Source: a virus. Taken from it: a stretch of DNA of 46,548 nt. Location: positions 1-46,548 of IMG/VR virus record IMGVR_UViG_3300031951_000297. One strand, given 5' to 3'. How positions within the stretch are numbered: the stretch's first letter is position 1; the number at the start of each line of letters is the position of its first letter. The notes under the pieces are model-generated. The model did not search any database. It was not told where the DNA came from and saw only the letters and a program-made list of their open reading frames with translations. The position numbers were made by a program, and so were the translations under genes. Of the stretch, positions 7,681-16,263 are shown piece after piece.

Positions 7681-8856
7681 TTATCCGTCACAAGACAAGC
7701 AAGATAGATCAGTTGCTTTGGCTGCTATATCTCCTCTTAATACTGATTCTGTTCTCATGTAATAAAGAGTTTTTACACCTTGCCTCCAAGCTTCTAGGTG
7801 GACGGCGTTAATGAATTTTGGATCCGCTTGTGCAGGAAATGCTAAATTCAATGACACCGCTTGATCTATATATTGTTGTCTTACTCCAGCTTGTTTAACT
7901 AAGTCCAATTGATTAATTTCCTTGAAAGTTTTAAACACATCTTTAACTGTATATGCTTTTGTTTCAAAATCCTCCTTAGAAATTTCAGAAACCTTTGTTA
8001 ATTTGCCATCGAGATAACACCATTCATCTAAGAAATCTAATCCCTGAACTGAACCAGCATCTTGTAATATTTGGTCCCAAACTTGCTTAGTGTTATAACC
8101 AATATGATCCAAAACCTTTTCTAATTCATTGTTCTTTCTAATAAACGTTCCTTTTAAGGATTGTTCGGTAAACAAATTAGAAGCCCACGGTTCAATTCCA
8201 GCACTAACGTTTCCGCTTAGCTTAGAATTAGAAACTGTTGGTGCAATAGCTCTAAGATGGGTATTTCTATAACCACTCTCTTTACACCATAATGGTTCTC
8301 CATATTCTGTTGCTAAATCTCTACTTGCCTTTTCTGATTCAATTTTTAATTGGGAGAATATTTTACGGGTTTCAAATTGTGCCCTCAATCCCTCAAAAGG
8401 TAATCCTCTTTGTTGGAGGTAGGTATGCCAACCTAAAGTATTATGTATAACGTATTTAACACCATTATTTGAACTAGTAAAATAATTATGATGTTCATCT
8501 ACTGTTAAATCCGAATATTCAATATCAATATTTTCAGGTTGCCAAATTTCAACAATGGTGTTTAAATTATTATCTTGACTAACCATTACATTACCAACAC
8601 TTAATTCATCTGCTCTAACATAATCAAGTGAACCATCTTTCATTATAGTTAAGGTTGGATGCCATAATGAAGTATAAATAATACTACCACAATCTAATTT
8701 AATTGCTATCTGATCTTTAACTTCAACAATGGGTTTATGTGTTTCTAATATTTCCCTATAACATTTTTTTCTTTTATTTATGTCATAAGATAACACAAAA
8801 TCACCGCATTTAGCATTTTCAATTGCTATTTCTTTTTTATTTATTTTTATATTCAT
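7681..8856 (-). CDS. nrdA: Split intein C-half fused to C-terminal half of ribonucleotide reductase large subunit
   Basis: Residues 1-139 are the C-terminal part of an intein: GDFVLSYD (18-25), block B TSLWHP (62-67), block F-like VDEHHNYFTSSN (119-130) and the terminal splice site VIHN followed by Thr140. Residues 140-391 are the second half of the class I reductase alpha chain. They begin TLGWHTYLQ and include AIAPT-SNS, GIEP, the radical-transfer YYMRTESVLRG and the C-terminal redox pair CLSC. After protein trans-splicing with the product of 9905-11068 this gives a complete enzyme that makes dNDPs. All visible functional residues are kept, so the gene looks alive rather than broken. One KTGGACGGCG copy lies at 7798. 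Confidence 0.9.
   Translation of the reverse strand: MNIKINKKEIAIENAKCGDFVLSYDINKRKKCYREILETHKPIVEVKDQIAIKLDCGSIIYTSLWHPTLTIMKDGSLDYVRADELSVGNVMVSQDNNLNTIVEIWQPENIDIEYSDLTVDEHHNYFTSSNNGVKYVIHNTLGWHTYLQQRGLPFEGLRAQFETRKIFSQLKIESEKASRDLATEYGEPLWCKESGYRNTHLRAIAPTVSNSKLSGNVSAGIEPWASNLFTEQSLKGTFIRKNNELEKVLDHIGYNTKQVWDQILQDAGSVQGLDFLDEWCYLDGKLTKVSEISKEDFETKAYTVKDVFKTFKEINQLDLVKQAGVRQQYIDQAVSLNLAFPAQADPKFINAVHLEAWRQGVKTLYYMRTESVLRGDIAAKATDLSCLSCDG
7798..7807 (+). repeat. Dispersed motif KTGGACGGCG, site 4
   Basis: Antisense in the nrdA C-terminal half; encodes N-A-V-H. Confidence 0.85.
8440..8856 (-). other. Intein C-terminal fragment (139 residues)
   Basis: Encodes the part from just before GDxVLS to the terminal His-Asn. 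It includes block B (TSLWHP), which in ordinary split inteins sits on the N-half. The +1 extein residue is Thr. Confidence 0.85.
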
Positions 8857-8858
8857 AA

Positions 8859-9893
8859 TTAATTTTTATTTTTTTTTGAGAAATTACCTTTTAACCATCC
8901 TTTTTCTAAAAAGGAATTTAATTCTTCTTTTTCTATAAATTTTATTTCAACGCCATTATTAATACAAATTCTTCCTTTATTACTCGTTTTTTTAGATAAA
9001 CACCCTAATACCCACCCTTTTTCTAAATACTCTTTTGTATTTTCTTTAGGTATGTATTTGTTTACTAATCCATTATTTATACCAATAGATCCTTTTTCAA
9101 TGGTCCCTTTTATTGTATCTGTTGACCAACCGTTGTTTAAATGATCTTTTATTTCTGCTTCATCTATCAACTTTGTTTTACCATCTTTTATTACTTTCTT
9201 TTTATTTTTTATAGATTTTTCTTTCAATTTTTTCTTTAATTGATTATTAAAACCTATAAACCATCCATCCATTAAATAATACTCTAAGTCTTTTTTATCA
9301 ATATATTTATGTTTTCCATCTTTATTAATACAGATATGACCGACTTCTATTGAACCTTTATTTGTTTTTTTACGGATAGTTATACCTTTAAACCATCCTT
9401 CAGGTAACTCCGCGTCTAATTTAATAAATTTGTTATTAATACCATTTGTAATACAAACAGTATTGTTAGTAGTGCCTTTAGTTTTTACCCATCCTTTTTT
9501 TTCTAAAAGTTGTTTTAAGTGTTTTGGAAAAAATCTTGTTTTACCAGTTTTAGGGTTAACTAATTTAATCATGTCTTTTGCATTAAAATGTTTATTACCA
9601 AATTGATTATAACAAACATTTACACATCTTTTCCTACCATATCTTTCGAAAGCTTTTTTTATTAAATTTGATTCATAATCATTAATAATCTTTCTATCAA
9701 AAGATAAATCGAATGAATTTATTATAATCCTATTCCATTTACAATTATCGAATTCCATTTCATAAGAGAGGTATTTAGAAGAACTTACATATTTATCATC
9801 TAAATACCCCTTATGTGAACCAATATATATAAACGGTAAATCAGTATTATAATATCTATCAGATGAATACCATATATAAATAAATTGCTTCAT
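8859..9893 (-). CDS. GIY-YIG homing endonuclease with six C-terminal DNA-binding-like repeats
   Basis: 344 residues. The N-terminal domain carries the GIY-YIG signature as FIYIWYSS (4-11) and FIYIGSHKG (21-29), and Glu in NDYESNLI (near 73) fits the catalytic acid. Residues from about 109 to the end hold six imperfect repeats of 30-45 residues, each roughly I-N-(N/D)-G-x3-K-(F/Y)-I-x10-GW-x-x-G. These probably read an extended DNA target. The gene lies 2 nt before the intein C-half start and 11 nt after the N-half stop, on the same strand, so it is a free-standing frame rather than a domain in the intein. Its target is presumably an intein-less nrdA allele. Confidence 0.85.
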   Translation of the reverse strand: MKQFIYIWYSSDRYYNTDLPFIYIGSHKGYLDDKYVSSSKYLSYEMEFDNCKWNRIIINSFDLSFDRKIINDYESNLIKKAFERYGRKRCVNVCYNQFGNKHFNAKDMIKLVNPKTGKTRFFPKHLKQLLEKKGWVKTKGTTNNTVCITNGINNKFIKLDAELPEGWFKGITIRKKTNKGSIEVGHICINKDGKHKYIDKKDLEYYLMDGWFIGFNNQLKKKLKEKSIKNKKKVIKDGKTKLIDEAEIKDHLNNGWSTDTIKGTIEKGSIGINNGLVNKYIPKENTKEYLEKGWVLGCLSKKTSNKGRICINNGVEIKFIEKEELNSFLEKGWLKGNFSKKNKN

Positions 9894-9904
9894 TTCAACT
9901 TGAA

Positions 9905-11068
9905 TTAATCTATTTCTATTGTTTTTATCAGTGTAGATACTTTTATTTTTTCTCCGTTTAATTCAATGAAATCTTCAAGATTATAATTAATTCCATCAAT
10001 TTCAACTGAATCTATCACTTCAATTTTAGATCCTTTTGATACACAACCTAGACCCAAAGCGCGGCCCTTCTCGGCTGATCTAACAGCGTTCTCAAAGCCT
10101 TTCATATTCTTTGCTTTCTGAATAAACTCTTCCAGTACGCCGTCCAAGAACCAAGTAGCTGTATAAATTAAATCAGTGTCTTTCCATTCATCATATTTTG
10201 CCAAATTAAGAGAACTTAGGCAACACACAAAAGAATGTTGTTCATCGGTATGTAAAGCAATCTCTGAACAAATATTTGTCATGTGTACCTTCAACCCATT
10301 CTTTTTATACATTTCAGGATTACTTTTATTAACATTACCCTTAAACATAATATAAGGCTCACCTGTTGCTTTTCTCTTTTGTAACAATTTACCCCACTTC
10401 CTTCTTGCCTCTACGTCACCTTCTTCTAATTTACGCATAAAGCTGTCGCTAATGACGGCGCATTGATGTAAATTCAAAGACTGTCTATTAACATCTCCTT
10501 TTGGTTCTCTAATTTCCAACCATTCCTCAAAATCTGGGTGATCAATTTTGATGTTAACAGAAGCAGCACCTCTTCTAACAGCACCTTGATTCGTAGCTAA
10601 AATAGTAGAATCATAAATCTTACAAAATGGTACAACGCCATCTGAAGTGCCATTGTTGGTAATTTTAGCACCAGCAGGTCTAATCATATTGATACCAATA
10701 CCTACACCCCCACCATGTTTAGCTAGCATCATTAATTCAAGGTTCTTTGAACCTATCTCGTAGATACTATCGCCTACATCAATACCAAAACAACTGATAG
10801 GTAAACCTCTATCTGTACCAGTGTTAGCTAATACAGGTGTCGCTAAGTTTAACCAACCTCTCCAAATATAATCGAAGAATTTAGTTGCTAAATGTGGTTT
10901 GTTCAAACGTTTGGCAACAGTTGTAGATACGCGCCAATAAGCGTCTTTTGGTTTTTCACCTTGTAGAAGGTATTCTTTAGAAATGGTTTTTACATAGACT
11001 TCGGTATTACCCCATTCAGGGAAGTCAACTCCAACTTCCCAACCGAACTCTGCTCCATGATTTATCAT
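9905..11068 (-). CDS. nrdA: N-terminal half of ribonucleotide reductase large subunit fused to intein N-fragment
   Basis: Residues 1-341 are the first half of a class I (NrdA-type) reductase alpha chain: GLPISCFG (disulfide cysteine), KHGGGVGI, the active-site MTNICSEI and CCLSSLNLA, and RSAEKGRALGLG at the junction. Cys342 begins the intein block A (CVSKGSKIEV); only 46 intein residues follow before the stop. No N-terminal ATP-cone is present, so dATP control through that domain is not expected. The remainder of the enzyme is encoded at 7681-8856 and must be joined by trans-splicing. The upstream neighbour is nrdB, 63 bases away. Confidence 0.92.
   Translation of the reverse strand: MINHGAEFGWEVGVDFPEWGNTEVYVKTISKEYLLQGEKPKDAYWRVSTTVAKRLNKPHLATKFFDYIWRGWLNLATPVLANTGTDRGLPISCFGIDVGDSIYEIGSKNLELMMLAKHGGGVGIGINMIRPAGAKITNNGTSDGVVPFCKIYDSTILATNQGAVRRGAASVNIKIDHPDFEEWLEIREPKGDVNRQSLNLHQCAVISDSFMRKLEEGDVEARRKWGKLLQKRKATGEPYIMFKGNVNKSNPEMYKKNGLKVHMTNICSEIALHTDEQHSFVCCLSSLNLAKYDEWKDTDLIYTATWFLDGVLEEFIQKAKNMKGFENAVRSAEKGRALGLGCVSKGSKIEVIDSVEIDGINYNLEDFIELNGEKIKVSTLIKTIEID
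9908..10045 (-). other. Intein N-terminal fragment (46 residues)
   Basis: Starts at Cys (TGT, 10043-10045) right after ALGLG and stops before any block B. It is much shorter than canonical split intein N-halves (about 90-120 residues), as in atypically split inteins. Confidence 0.8.
10138..10147 (-). repeat. Dispersed motif KTGGACGGCG, site 5
   Basis: Sense in the nrdA N-terminal half, 93 bases from the intein junction; encodes L-D-G-V. Confidence 0.85.
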
Positions 11069-11131
11069 ATTAAAATATATTTTTAGTAAAAATAATTAGT
11101 ACAGTTAAAAATTAACGATGAAAAAAATTTA

Positions 11132-12130
11132 TTACCATAATCCACTATCCCAATCTTCACCTTCATTTGCCTTACTATAATCAGTAGGTCTTACAGCAAA
11201 GAAATCAGTGTGGGTCAATCCACCAGTGAGATGATAAAACCAATCTAATTCTGATGCCTTTTCTTCGTTATATTGGAATTGTGCTTTATATCCTAATTCA
11301 ATCAATTTTTCATTTGTTCTTTTAATAATAAAATGTTTTAAATCTTCCTTTTTCAAATTATCTAAATCCCCTTGCTCAAACATTTTATCAATAAAACTAT
11401 GTTCCAATTTAATAATTAAATCAGCGGCTTCAAAAATAGATTGTTGAGCTGCATCTTTCAATTCGGGAAATTCTTCACACATATGTTTAAACAATTGGCA
11501 CCCCATTTTTGAATGCAAAGATTCATCACGAACACTCCATTTCATTTGCTGCCCGATACCTTTTAACATATTTCTCATTTGGAATGAATATAGAACTGCA
11601 AATGAAGAATATAAAGCAACACCTTCAGCAAAAGCAGAGAAAATGGCTAAGCTACGCCCAACTTCAACTCTTGCTTGTGGATTATTAATTATATCATTAG
11701 GTGAATAATCAGCACTAACTTCTGTTAACATTTCAAATCTGGCTTTTGTAGCAGGCTCGTGTAAAAAAGCTTCAAAATCTTCAAGACCTAAAGTTTCATT
11801 TAGATATGAATAAGCAACGGCGTGAATAGTTTCCTGTGAACCAAAAGCCATAGCCATCTGCCTAATTTCATGTTTTGGAAACCATTTTGTTACCATTCCA
11901 GTCCAATAATCAGATACGGCACATTCAGTTTGAGCGAAACCTAAAAGAATATTTCCTACCAAATGCTTCTCATGGCTTTTTAATTTCTCGTTCCAATCTT
12001 TTATATCACTTTGCATTGGAATTTCAGTATGTAACCAAAAGGCTTGCATTTGTTTTAGCCAACCTTCATTATAATATTCTGGATATTCGAATGGCTTATA
12101 AGGAACTCTTTCTGTGAATAGTTTACTCAT
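11132..12130 (-). CDS. nrdB: Ribonucleotide reductase small subunit
   Basis: 332-residue beta chain of class I ribonucleotide reductase, which supplies the tyrosyl radical to NrdA. The metal ligands are visible in GSQETIHAVAYSY (Glu, His and the radical Tyr four residues after His), EGVALYSS and RDESLH. The first ligand lies in the helix near GFAQTECAV. The C-terminal tail ends EDWDSGLW, acidic and aromatic, as needed to dock on the alpha chain. It is in the same operon as helicase (10-base gap) and nrdA. Start MSKLFTERVPYKPF matches the usual N terminus of short phage and bacterial NrdB proteins. Confidence 0.95.
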   Translation of the reverse strand: MSKLFTERVPYKPFEYPEYYNEGWLKQMQAFWLHTEIPMQSDIKDWNEKLKSHEKHLVGNILLGFAQTECAVSDYWTGMVTKWFPKHEIRQMAMAFGSQETIHAVAYSYLNETLGLEDFEAFLHEPATKARFEMLTEVSADYSPNDIINNPQARVEVGRSLAIFSAFAEGVALYSSFAVLYSFQMRNMLKGIGQQMKWSVRDESLHSKMGCQLFKHMCEEFPELKDAAQQSIFEAADLIIKLEHSFIDKMFEQGDLDNLKKEDLKHFIIKRTNEKLIELGYKAQFQYNEEKASELDWFYHLTGGLTHTDFFAVRPTDYSKANEGEDWDSGLW

Positions 12131-12139
12131 AGTATGTAT

Positions 12140-13525
12140 TTAATTTTTATTTTTTTTGTTAGCTTCTAATGAACTTGTTATATTAAAGTCTTCTATTTTA
12201 ATTTTGACCTTAGCATTATTAAATATGCAATTTTCAAATTTCAATCGACCCTGACCTAAGCGATTTTTCCAAAAGTTTACATTGGCTAATGCTGATATTT
12301 CTTGCTCTTCATCTTTACCAACGGTGATCAATACGTGAGCTATCTTTAAAAGGTCAACGGAGCCACCTAACATCGTCGGTAAGACATCTTTCATACCATG
12401 TGAATCCTTTTTACCTTGAATCAAAACCCACGCAGCACAATTGAATTTTTCCTCGCTTATTGAATGTTCTATTTGTCTTAAAACCTCTGGACCAGCCATA
12501 AAATCTCTTTCACCATAATCCTTTTCACTTTTAATACAATCTAAATAGTCAATAATAATCAAATCCAATTTATGCCCTAATACTTTCTCGATGTAAAACA
12601 TTGTTTGTTCAATATCACTCCATTTTGTATTAATAGCATCAAACTTTTTAACAATTAATCTACCACCTGCTTTCTCCCCTTTCTTCAGATATTTTTTGCA
12701 TTCTAATTCTACAAGTTCTTTGTTTTTATTTTTTCTAGTTTCATTGATTTCCAATCCAGTCCAATGTGCTTGGAATTTAGAAATCAATTGATCTTGAGCA
12801 CCTTCAAAATAAACGTACAATACTGTCTTACCTTGATTGAATGCTGCACTAGAAGTAACAACAGAGAAAGTAGTCTTACCAACGCCGTAACCAGCCCCTA
12901 GAACGCATAAATCGCCTCTTGAAGGCCCACCACTTAAAGCACTATCGAAAGACACTCCTAGGCCAGTTGAGATAGGAATTCGGTTCATATCATCAACTGT
13001 TTTAAATGTTTCGCTATCGAAGATTAACGGTCTTTTTTCTAAGTCATTAATCTCAATAGATTTTCTCACTTTATCAACAGCATCTTCAAAGGATTTGATT
13101 TTATTCTCCTTCAATCCTTTTCTAATAGAATCTACTGATGTGAAGAAGTTTTGTTGTTGAACAAAGTTTTTAGCGTTGTTCCTGATATGATCTACGTTTT
13201 CAATAACTACGTTTTCAATATCATCTAAGAACTGAAAAAAGATTTCTTTATCTTCTTTACTCTGTGAGGAGTATATTTCCCTAATCGTATCGTAGAAAGG
13301 AATACTACGGTATTTTTCGTAATATTCCTTCACGATAGATAAAAGAAACTTTGAAGATGGAAGAAAGAAGTGATTGCTTTTTAGAATAGGTAAAATTGTA
13401 AGACCAAAATCAACATCTCTGTAAATTTCCTTTCCTTTAAGGATTCGCCGTCCAATCACCTGATTCCAAAATTTAATCTCAAACCGTTCACCAAAAAATG
13501 AAAGGTTTTCGTTCATTGTATCCAT
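12140..13525 (-). CDS. 41: Replicative DNA helicase, T4 gp41/DnaB-like
   Basis: 461 residues. A helical N-terminal domain (1-180) is followed by a RecA-like ATPase domain with Walker A GYGVGKTT (near 213-220), an aromatic-acidic YFEGAQDQ and Walker B LIIIDYLD (near 325). Then come the sensor stretch VLIQGKKDSHG and VNFWKNRLGQG with the candidate arginine finger. It should form a hexamer that unwinds DNA 5'-3' ahead of the polymerase. No primase gene of the gp61 type is seen beside it; a separate primase-like protein is encoded at 38015-42118. The start overlaps nothing and is preceded by a 47-base A-rich spacer. A KTGGACGGCG copy lies at 13446, read in a frame giving I-G-R-R. Confidence 0.92.
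   Translation of the reverse strand: MDTMNENLSFFGERFEIKFWNQVIGRRILKGKEIYRDVDFGLTILPILKSNHFFLPSSKFLLSIVKEYYEKYRSIPFYDTIREIYSSQSKEDKEIFFQFLDDIENVVIENVDHIRNNAKNFVQQQNFFTSVDSIRKGLKENKIKSFEDAVDKVRKSIEINDLEKRPLIFDSETFKTVDDMNRIPISTGLGVSFDSALSGGPSRGDLCVLGAGYGVGKTTFSVVTSSAAFNQGKTVLYVYFEGAQDQLISKFQAHWTGLEINETRKNKNKELVELECKKYLKKGEKAGGRLIVKKFDAINTKWSDIEQTMFYIEKVLGHKLDLIIIDYLDCIKSEKDYGERDFMAGPEVLRQIEHSISEEKFNCAAWVLIQGKKDSHGMKDVLPTMLGGSVDLLKIAHVLITVGKDEEQEISALANVNFWKNRLGQGRLKFENCIFNNAKVKIKIEDFNITSSLEANKKNKN
13446..13455 (-). repeat. Dispersed motif KTGGACGGCG, site 6
   Basis: Sense in the helicase gene but in another frame; encodes I-G-R-R. Confidence 0.85.
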
Positions 13526-13572
13526 AATAAATTTCTTTTGTAAAATAAAAAAATAACAATTGAATAATAAAA

Positions 13573-14133
13573 TTAGAGTTGATAACTATTTACACAGAAA
13601 GTGTTTTTAACGCCAGTGAAAGGAGTGAAAAATCTGTTTGTGTAATAATTCAAAGATAACAAGTCTTTCAACAAACTTCTGATACCTTTAAAATTAGGAC
13701 CATCTTTCCAAATAGGGAGAATAGATAGTTGAGGAACAGCGTAGAAATCATTAGCATTAATTTCTTGCTGATAGATTACCCTTACTTCTTTTTCATCTGT
13801 TAGTTTACCTTGATTTCTCACTGATGCTGAATGGTCAACTAATTTAAAGATGTAACGTGAATTTGGGTTTTGGTGGGTGGACGGCGAAATTCCGTTCTCA
13901 TAATTTTTGTAAAGATAATCCTCCGTAATACCCCTCATATAATCATGGAACAAGCCAGTAATCTGTTGAAAGGTGTGAACAATCTCTACTGAATTTTCAA
14001 CCGCTAAATCAGGGTTTCCAAATTCTTTTGGTGTGGCAAAGAAATTCAACATAGACATCTCTTGTGCTGTTGAACCATCGTAGTAAATCAAGTGAAAAGT
14101 AAATTTTGTAGTAAACTCTTGATTTTCTTTCAT
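13573..14133 (-). CDS. Unknown protein in replication operon
   Basis: 186 residues, not recognised. It is neither membrane-bound nor of low complexity. Conserved-looking stretches are FTFHLIYYDGSTAQEMSM near the N terminus and YYTNRFFTPFTGV near the C terminus. It lies between the flap nuclease (3-base gap) and helicase genes, so a role at the replication fork, such as a helicase loader or accessory factor (the position filled by gp59-type proteins in T4 biology), is possible. That is inference from position only. Confidence 0.7.
   Translation of the reverse strand: MKENQEFTTKFTFHLIYYDGSTAQEMSMLNFFATPKEFGNPDLAVENSVEIVHTFQQITGLFHDYMRGITEDYLYKNYENGISPSTHQNPNSRYIFKLVDHSASVRNQGKLTDEKEVRVIYQQEINANDFYAVPQLSILPIWKDGPNFKGIRSLLKDLLSLNYYTNRFFTPFTGVKNTFCVNSYQL
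13877..13886 (+). repeat. Dispersed motif KTGGACGGCG, site 7
   Basis: Antisense in the unknown gene 13573-14133; encodes S-P-S-T. Confidence 0.85.
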
Positions 14134-14136
14134 AAA

Positions 14137-15144
14137 TCAAATTTTGTTTGTTAAAAAATATGGTTGAATAAAAAAGTTTAAATCTCCATCGAAATCTAAA
14201 TCTGTTACTATTTGTTTGTGTATCTCTGTGCCTTTAATCTTATTTATAAAAGCCTTCTTATCAAAATTCAAGAACTTAATGTTTGCTATTTCGTCCTTGC
14301 AATCTTGTGTCACAAAGGTACTACTTTTTAGATTAATTAGTGACTCTGTGAGCAAAAATTTTTCATCTTTTTCTAAAAATTCTATTAAGGTTCCTAAACG
14401 CTTCCCTTTCTTATTTTTCTCCCTTTGTTTATAACAGTATTCAAGTAAACTTGTTCTGTCATATTCTCGTCTAACAAACATAGGGATTTCTTTAACAATC
14501 GACTTTTCAGAGAATCCATTGGCACCTATAATATTATCAGATTCATCCCCCATAATGACCTTTCTTAGTAATATATTCTTGGGATTGTAATCAAAATAAT
14601 ATTCAAAATTTTCAGAATTAATCAATAAGTTTTTTGGATACAAGAAGTCGCCAGTCTTTATCCTATTCATATAATAAACATATACTGTCTTATCAACTAA
14701 TTGAAAATAATCATGATCGTTTGATAATATCAATATATTTTCCTTATCCTTATTTTGCCTGACATATTCTGCAATGCAATCATCTGTTTCAACGAATTCA
14801 TGTTGATATGAAACTATACCCAATAGCTCCATTAATTCTTTTAAAACATTTATTTGATTGTAATAAGGATCAATACCGTTAAAAAACCTCTTACGTTTTT
14901 CTTTGTATTGTGGATACAATTCCCTTCTTAACTTTCCACTTTCAGGGCCATCCCAAAATAAAACCGTTTTATTAATTTGATATGTATGATTATTTACATT
15001 CTCATTTAATATTCCTCTCAACTTTTTTAAAAATCCCCAAACAGCGTGAATATTTTGTTTTTGGAGGGCGTAAGATTTTACGCCCTCGAAAACAATCTTG
15101 TATAAGTTAGTTGCGTCTACAACCAGAGTAGCTCTATTCTTCAT
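14137..15144 (-). CDS. rnh: 5'-3' exonuclease / flap nuclease, T4 RNase H-like
   Basis: 335 residues of the FEN/5' nuclease family, which removes RNA primers and 5' flaps on the lagging strand. Metal-site motifs are LVVDATNLY (Asp near 10), LFWDGPESGKLRRELYPQYK (Asp near 85), VETDDCIAEY (near 140), LSNDHDYFQL (near 159) and the helix-hairpin region MGDESDNIIG (near 213). The order and length (T4 RNase H has about 305 residues) fit the family well. The start overlaps the end of uvsX by 11 bases, so translation is probably coupled. Confidence 0.88.
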   Translation of the reverse strand: MKNRATLVVDATNLYKIVFEGVKSYALQKQNIHAVWGFLKKLRGILNENVNNHTYQINKTVLFWDGPESGKLRRELYPQYKEKRKRFFNGIDPYYNQINVLKELMELLGIVSYQHEFVETDDCIAEYVRQNKDKENILILSNDHDYFQLVDKTVYVYYMNRIKTGDFLYPKNLLINSENFEYYFDYNPKNILLRKVIMGDESDNIIGANGFSEKSIVKEIPMFVRREYDRTSLLEYCYKQREKNKKGKRLGTLIEFLEKDEKFLLTESLINLKSSTFVTQDCKDEIANIKFLNFDKKAFINKIKGTEIHKQIVTDLDFDGDLNFFIQPYFLTNKI

Positions 15145-16183
15145 TCTCGATTATTTCTAAGTTTTCAGAATTATGAACAGCCAACACATTTTTGAAATAC
15201 TCCACAATGGATTCTTTATTCTCCTTCTTATACTTATCAAAATCATCACTGTTAATAAAACCATGTGGAGTTATCAATAAACTACCTTCACTGTTAATCC
15301 CAGTAAAATGATTTTTTAACATTCGTAGTCTTGTTTCTTTAGCTAATACTACTGTCTGACCATTGATAGTGTAGGACTTAGTTTTTAATGCCGCTTCTAA
15401 TTTACCACCGCAATAAATCTTAACACCCATATCATAAGCAAAAGCTAAGCCACCTGTTTCCGTTGGATTAATAGAACCACTTCCTTGACTTAACCTCAAG
15501 ATAGATACAAAAGTAATAGAACGCTTGTATTTTTTATATCTTGAATTAGTAACCATTGGCTCAATGAAACCAGAGAAATAATTCTTATGCACCTTAGCGT
15601 TGTGCATAGGTAAATCCATATTATCCTCTTCGATTTTATTCATAGCAGCCTCACACTTCAATTTATTAATACTATCAACAAAGAAACATACATCGTAAGG
15701 GAAATTCTTTTTTTCATCTAATACATCATTACAGATACTAATAATGTATTTATACATTTCCTCTAGGTTTTCAAAGCCGTCCTTAAAAAGGAAAAAGCCT
15801 TGGTCCCAAATCTTTATTAGCTCACCTGTTTCCTCATCTACTTCTTCTCTGTAATCACAATCCATACCCATAAACTTAGCATGATGAAAAGAAAACTTTC
15901 CTTCAGTAGAAATAATAACAGGTAGAATTTTTTTACGCTGACATTCAATAACACCTTCTAATAACAATGTTGTTTTACCTGTATCAGAATAACCAGAAAT
16001 AGATATACAATTTGACATAGGAAATCCCTCGAAACCTAGTGCCTTTTTTACTGGATCTGAAAAATAAATGTAACTAAATGGTTTTTGTGGTTTAGGTTGG
16101 TTTTTCTCTGATCTTTTATACGTAGATAAAAAATCAAGAACCTCACCTTCTTTGGGTTCGATATTTGAATTTTTTTTAGCCAT
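15134..16183 (-). CDS. uvsX: UvsX/RecA-like recombinase
   Basis: 349 residues. ATPase core with Walker A GYSDTGKTT (near 63-71), the catalytic-type stretch ISTEGKFS (near 93) and Walker B VCFFVDSINKL (near 165-175). These are followed by the DNA-binding loop region ILRLSQGSGSINPTETGG (near 230-247), where loop L2 is expected. It catalyses strand exchange for recombination-dependent replication and repair. The C terminus is acidic (ENLEIIENEE), as in many RecA proteins. It is the first gene after the ssb terminator, so it must be expressed by readthrough or by a promoter within the 80-base gap that I could not identify. Confidence 0.88.
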   Translation of the reverse strand: MAKKNSNIEPKEGEVLDFLSTYKRSEKNQPKPQKPFSYIYFSDPVKKALGFEGFPMSNCISISGYSDTGKTTLLLEGVIECQRKKILPVIISTEGKFSFHHAKFMGMDCDYREEVDEETGELIKIWDQGFFLFKDGFENLEEMYKYIISICNDVLDEKKNFPYDVCFFVDSINKLKCEAAMNKIEEDNMDLPMHNAKVHKNYFSGFIEPMVTNSRYKKYKRSITFVSILRLSQGSGSINPTETGGLAFAYDMGVKIYCGGKLEAALKTKSYTINGQTVVLAKETRLRMLKNHFTGINSEGSLLITPHGFINSDDFDKYKKENKESIVEYFKNVLAVHNSENLEIIENEE

Positions 16184-16200
16184 AACTTAAAATTTAAGAA

Positions 16201-16236
16201 AAAAATGGGGGCAAAACAATTAAGTTGTTTGCCCCC
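16201..16236 (-). terminator. Rho-independent terminator after ssb
   Basis: Minus-strand hairpin with arms GGGGGCAAACAA and TTGTTTTGCCCCC (one bulged base, 5-nt loop), followed by ATTTTTTTC. It separates ssb from uvsX. Confidence 0.85.
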
Positions 16237-16263
16237 GAAAATAAGTAAAAGTAGTGATTTTAA

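Larger units (their letters stand above)
8440..10045 (-). mobile_element. Split intein with inserted homing endonuclease gene in nrdA
   Basis: Everything between the two nrdA extein halves: a 46-residue intein N-fragment, a free-standing GIY-YIG endonuclease gene and a 139-residue intein C-fragment. The exteins join at the conserved ALGLG|TLGWH stretch of the reductase, a typical intein site. This is the fractured-gene arrangement known from split inteins in phages. Confidence 0.85.

Noticed and set aside
7681-11068. Broken nrdA pseudogene
   Set aside because: Both halves keep all catalytic residues and end precisely at intein splice junctions, so a split, trans-spliced gene is the better reading.
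11875-12117. Reading frame on the plus strand inside nrdB
   Set aside because: Fully antisense to a well-supported gene, with no upstream signals; treated as a shadow frame, like the other antisense frames in the window.
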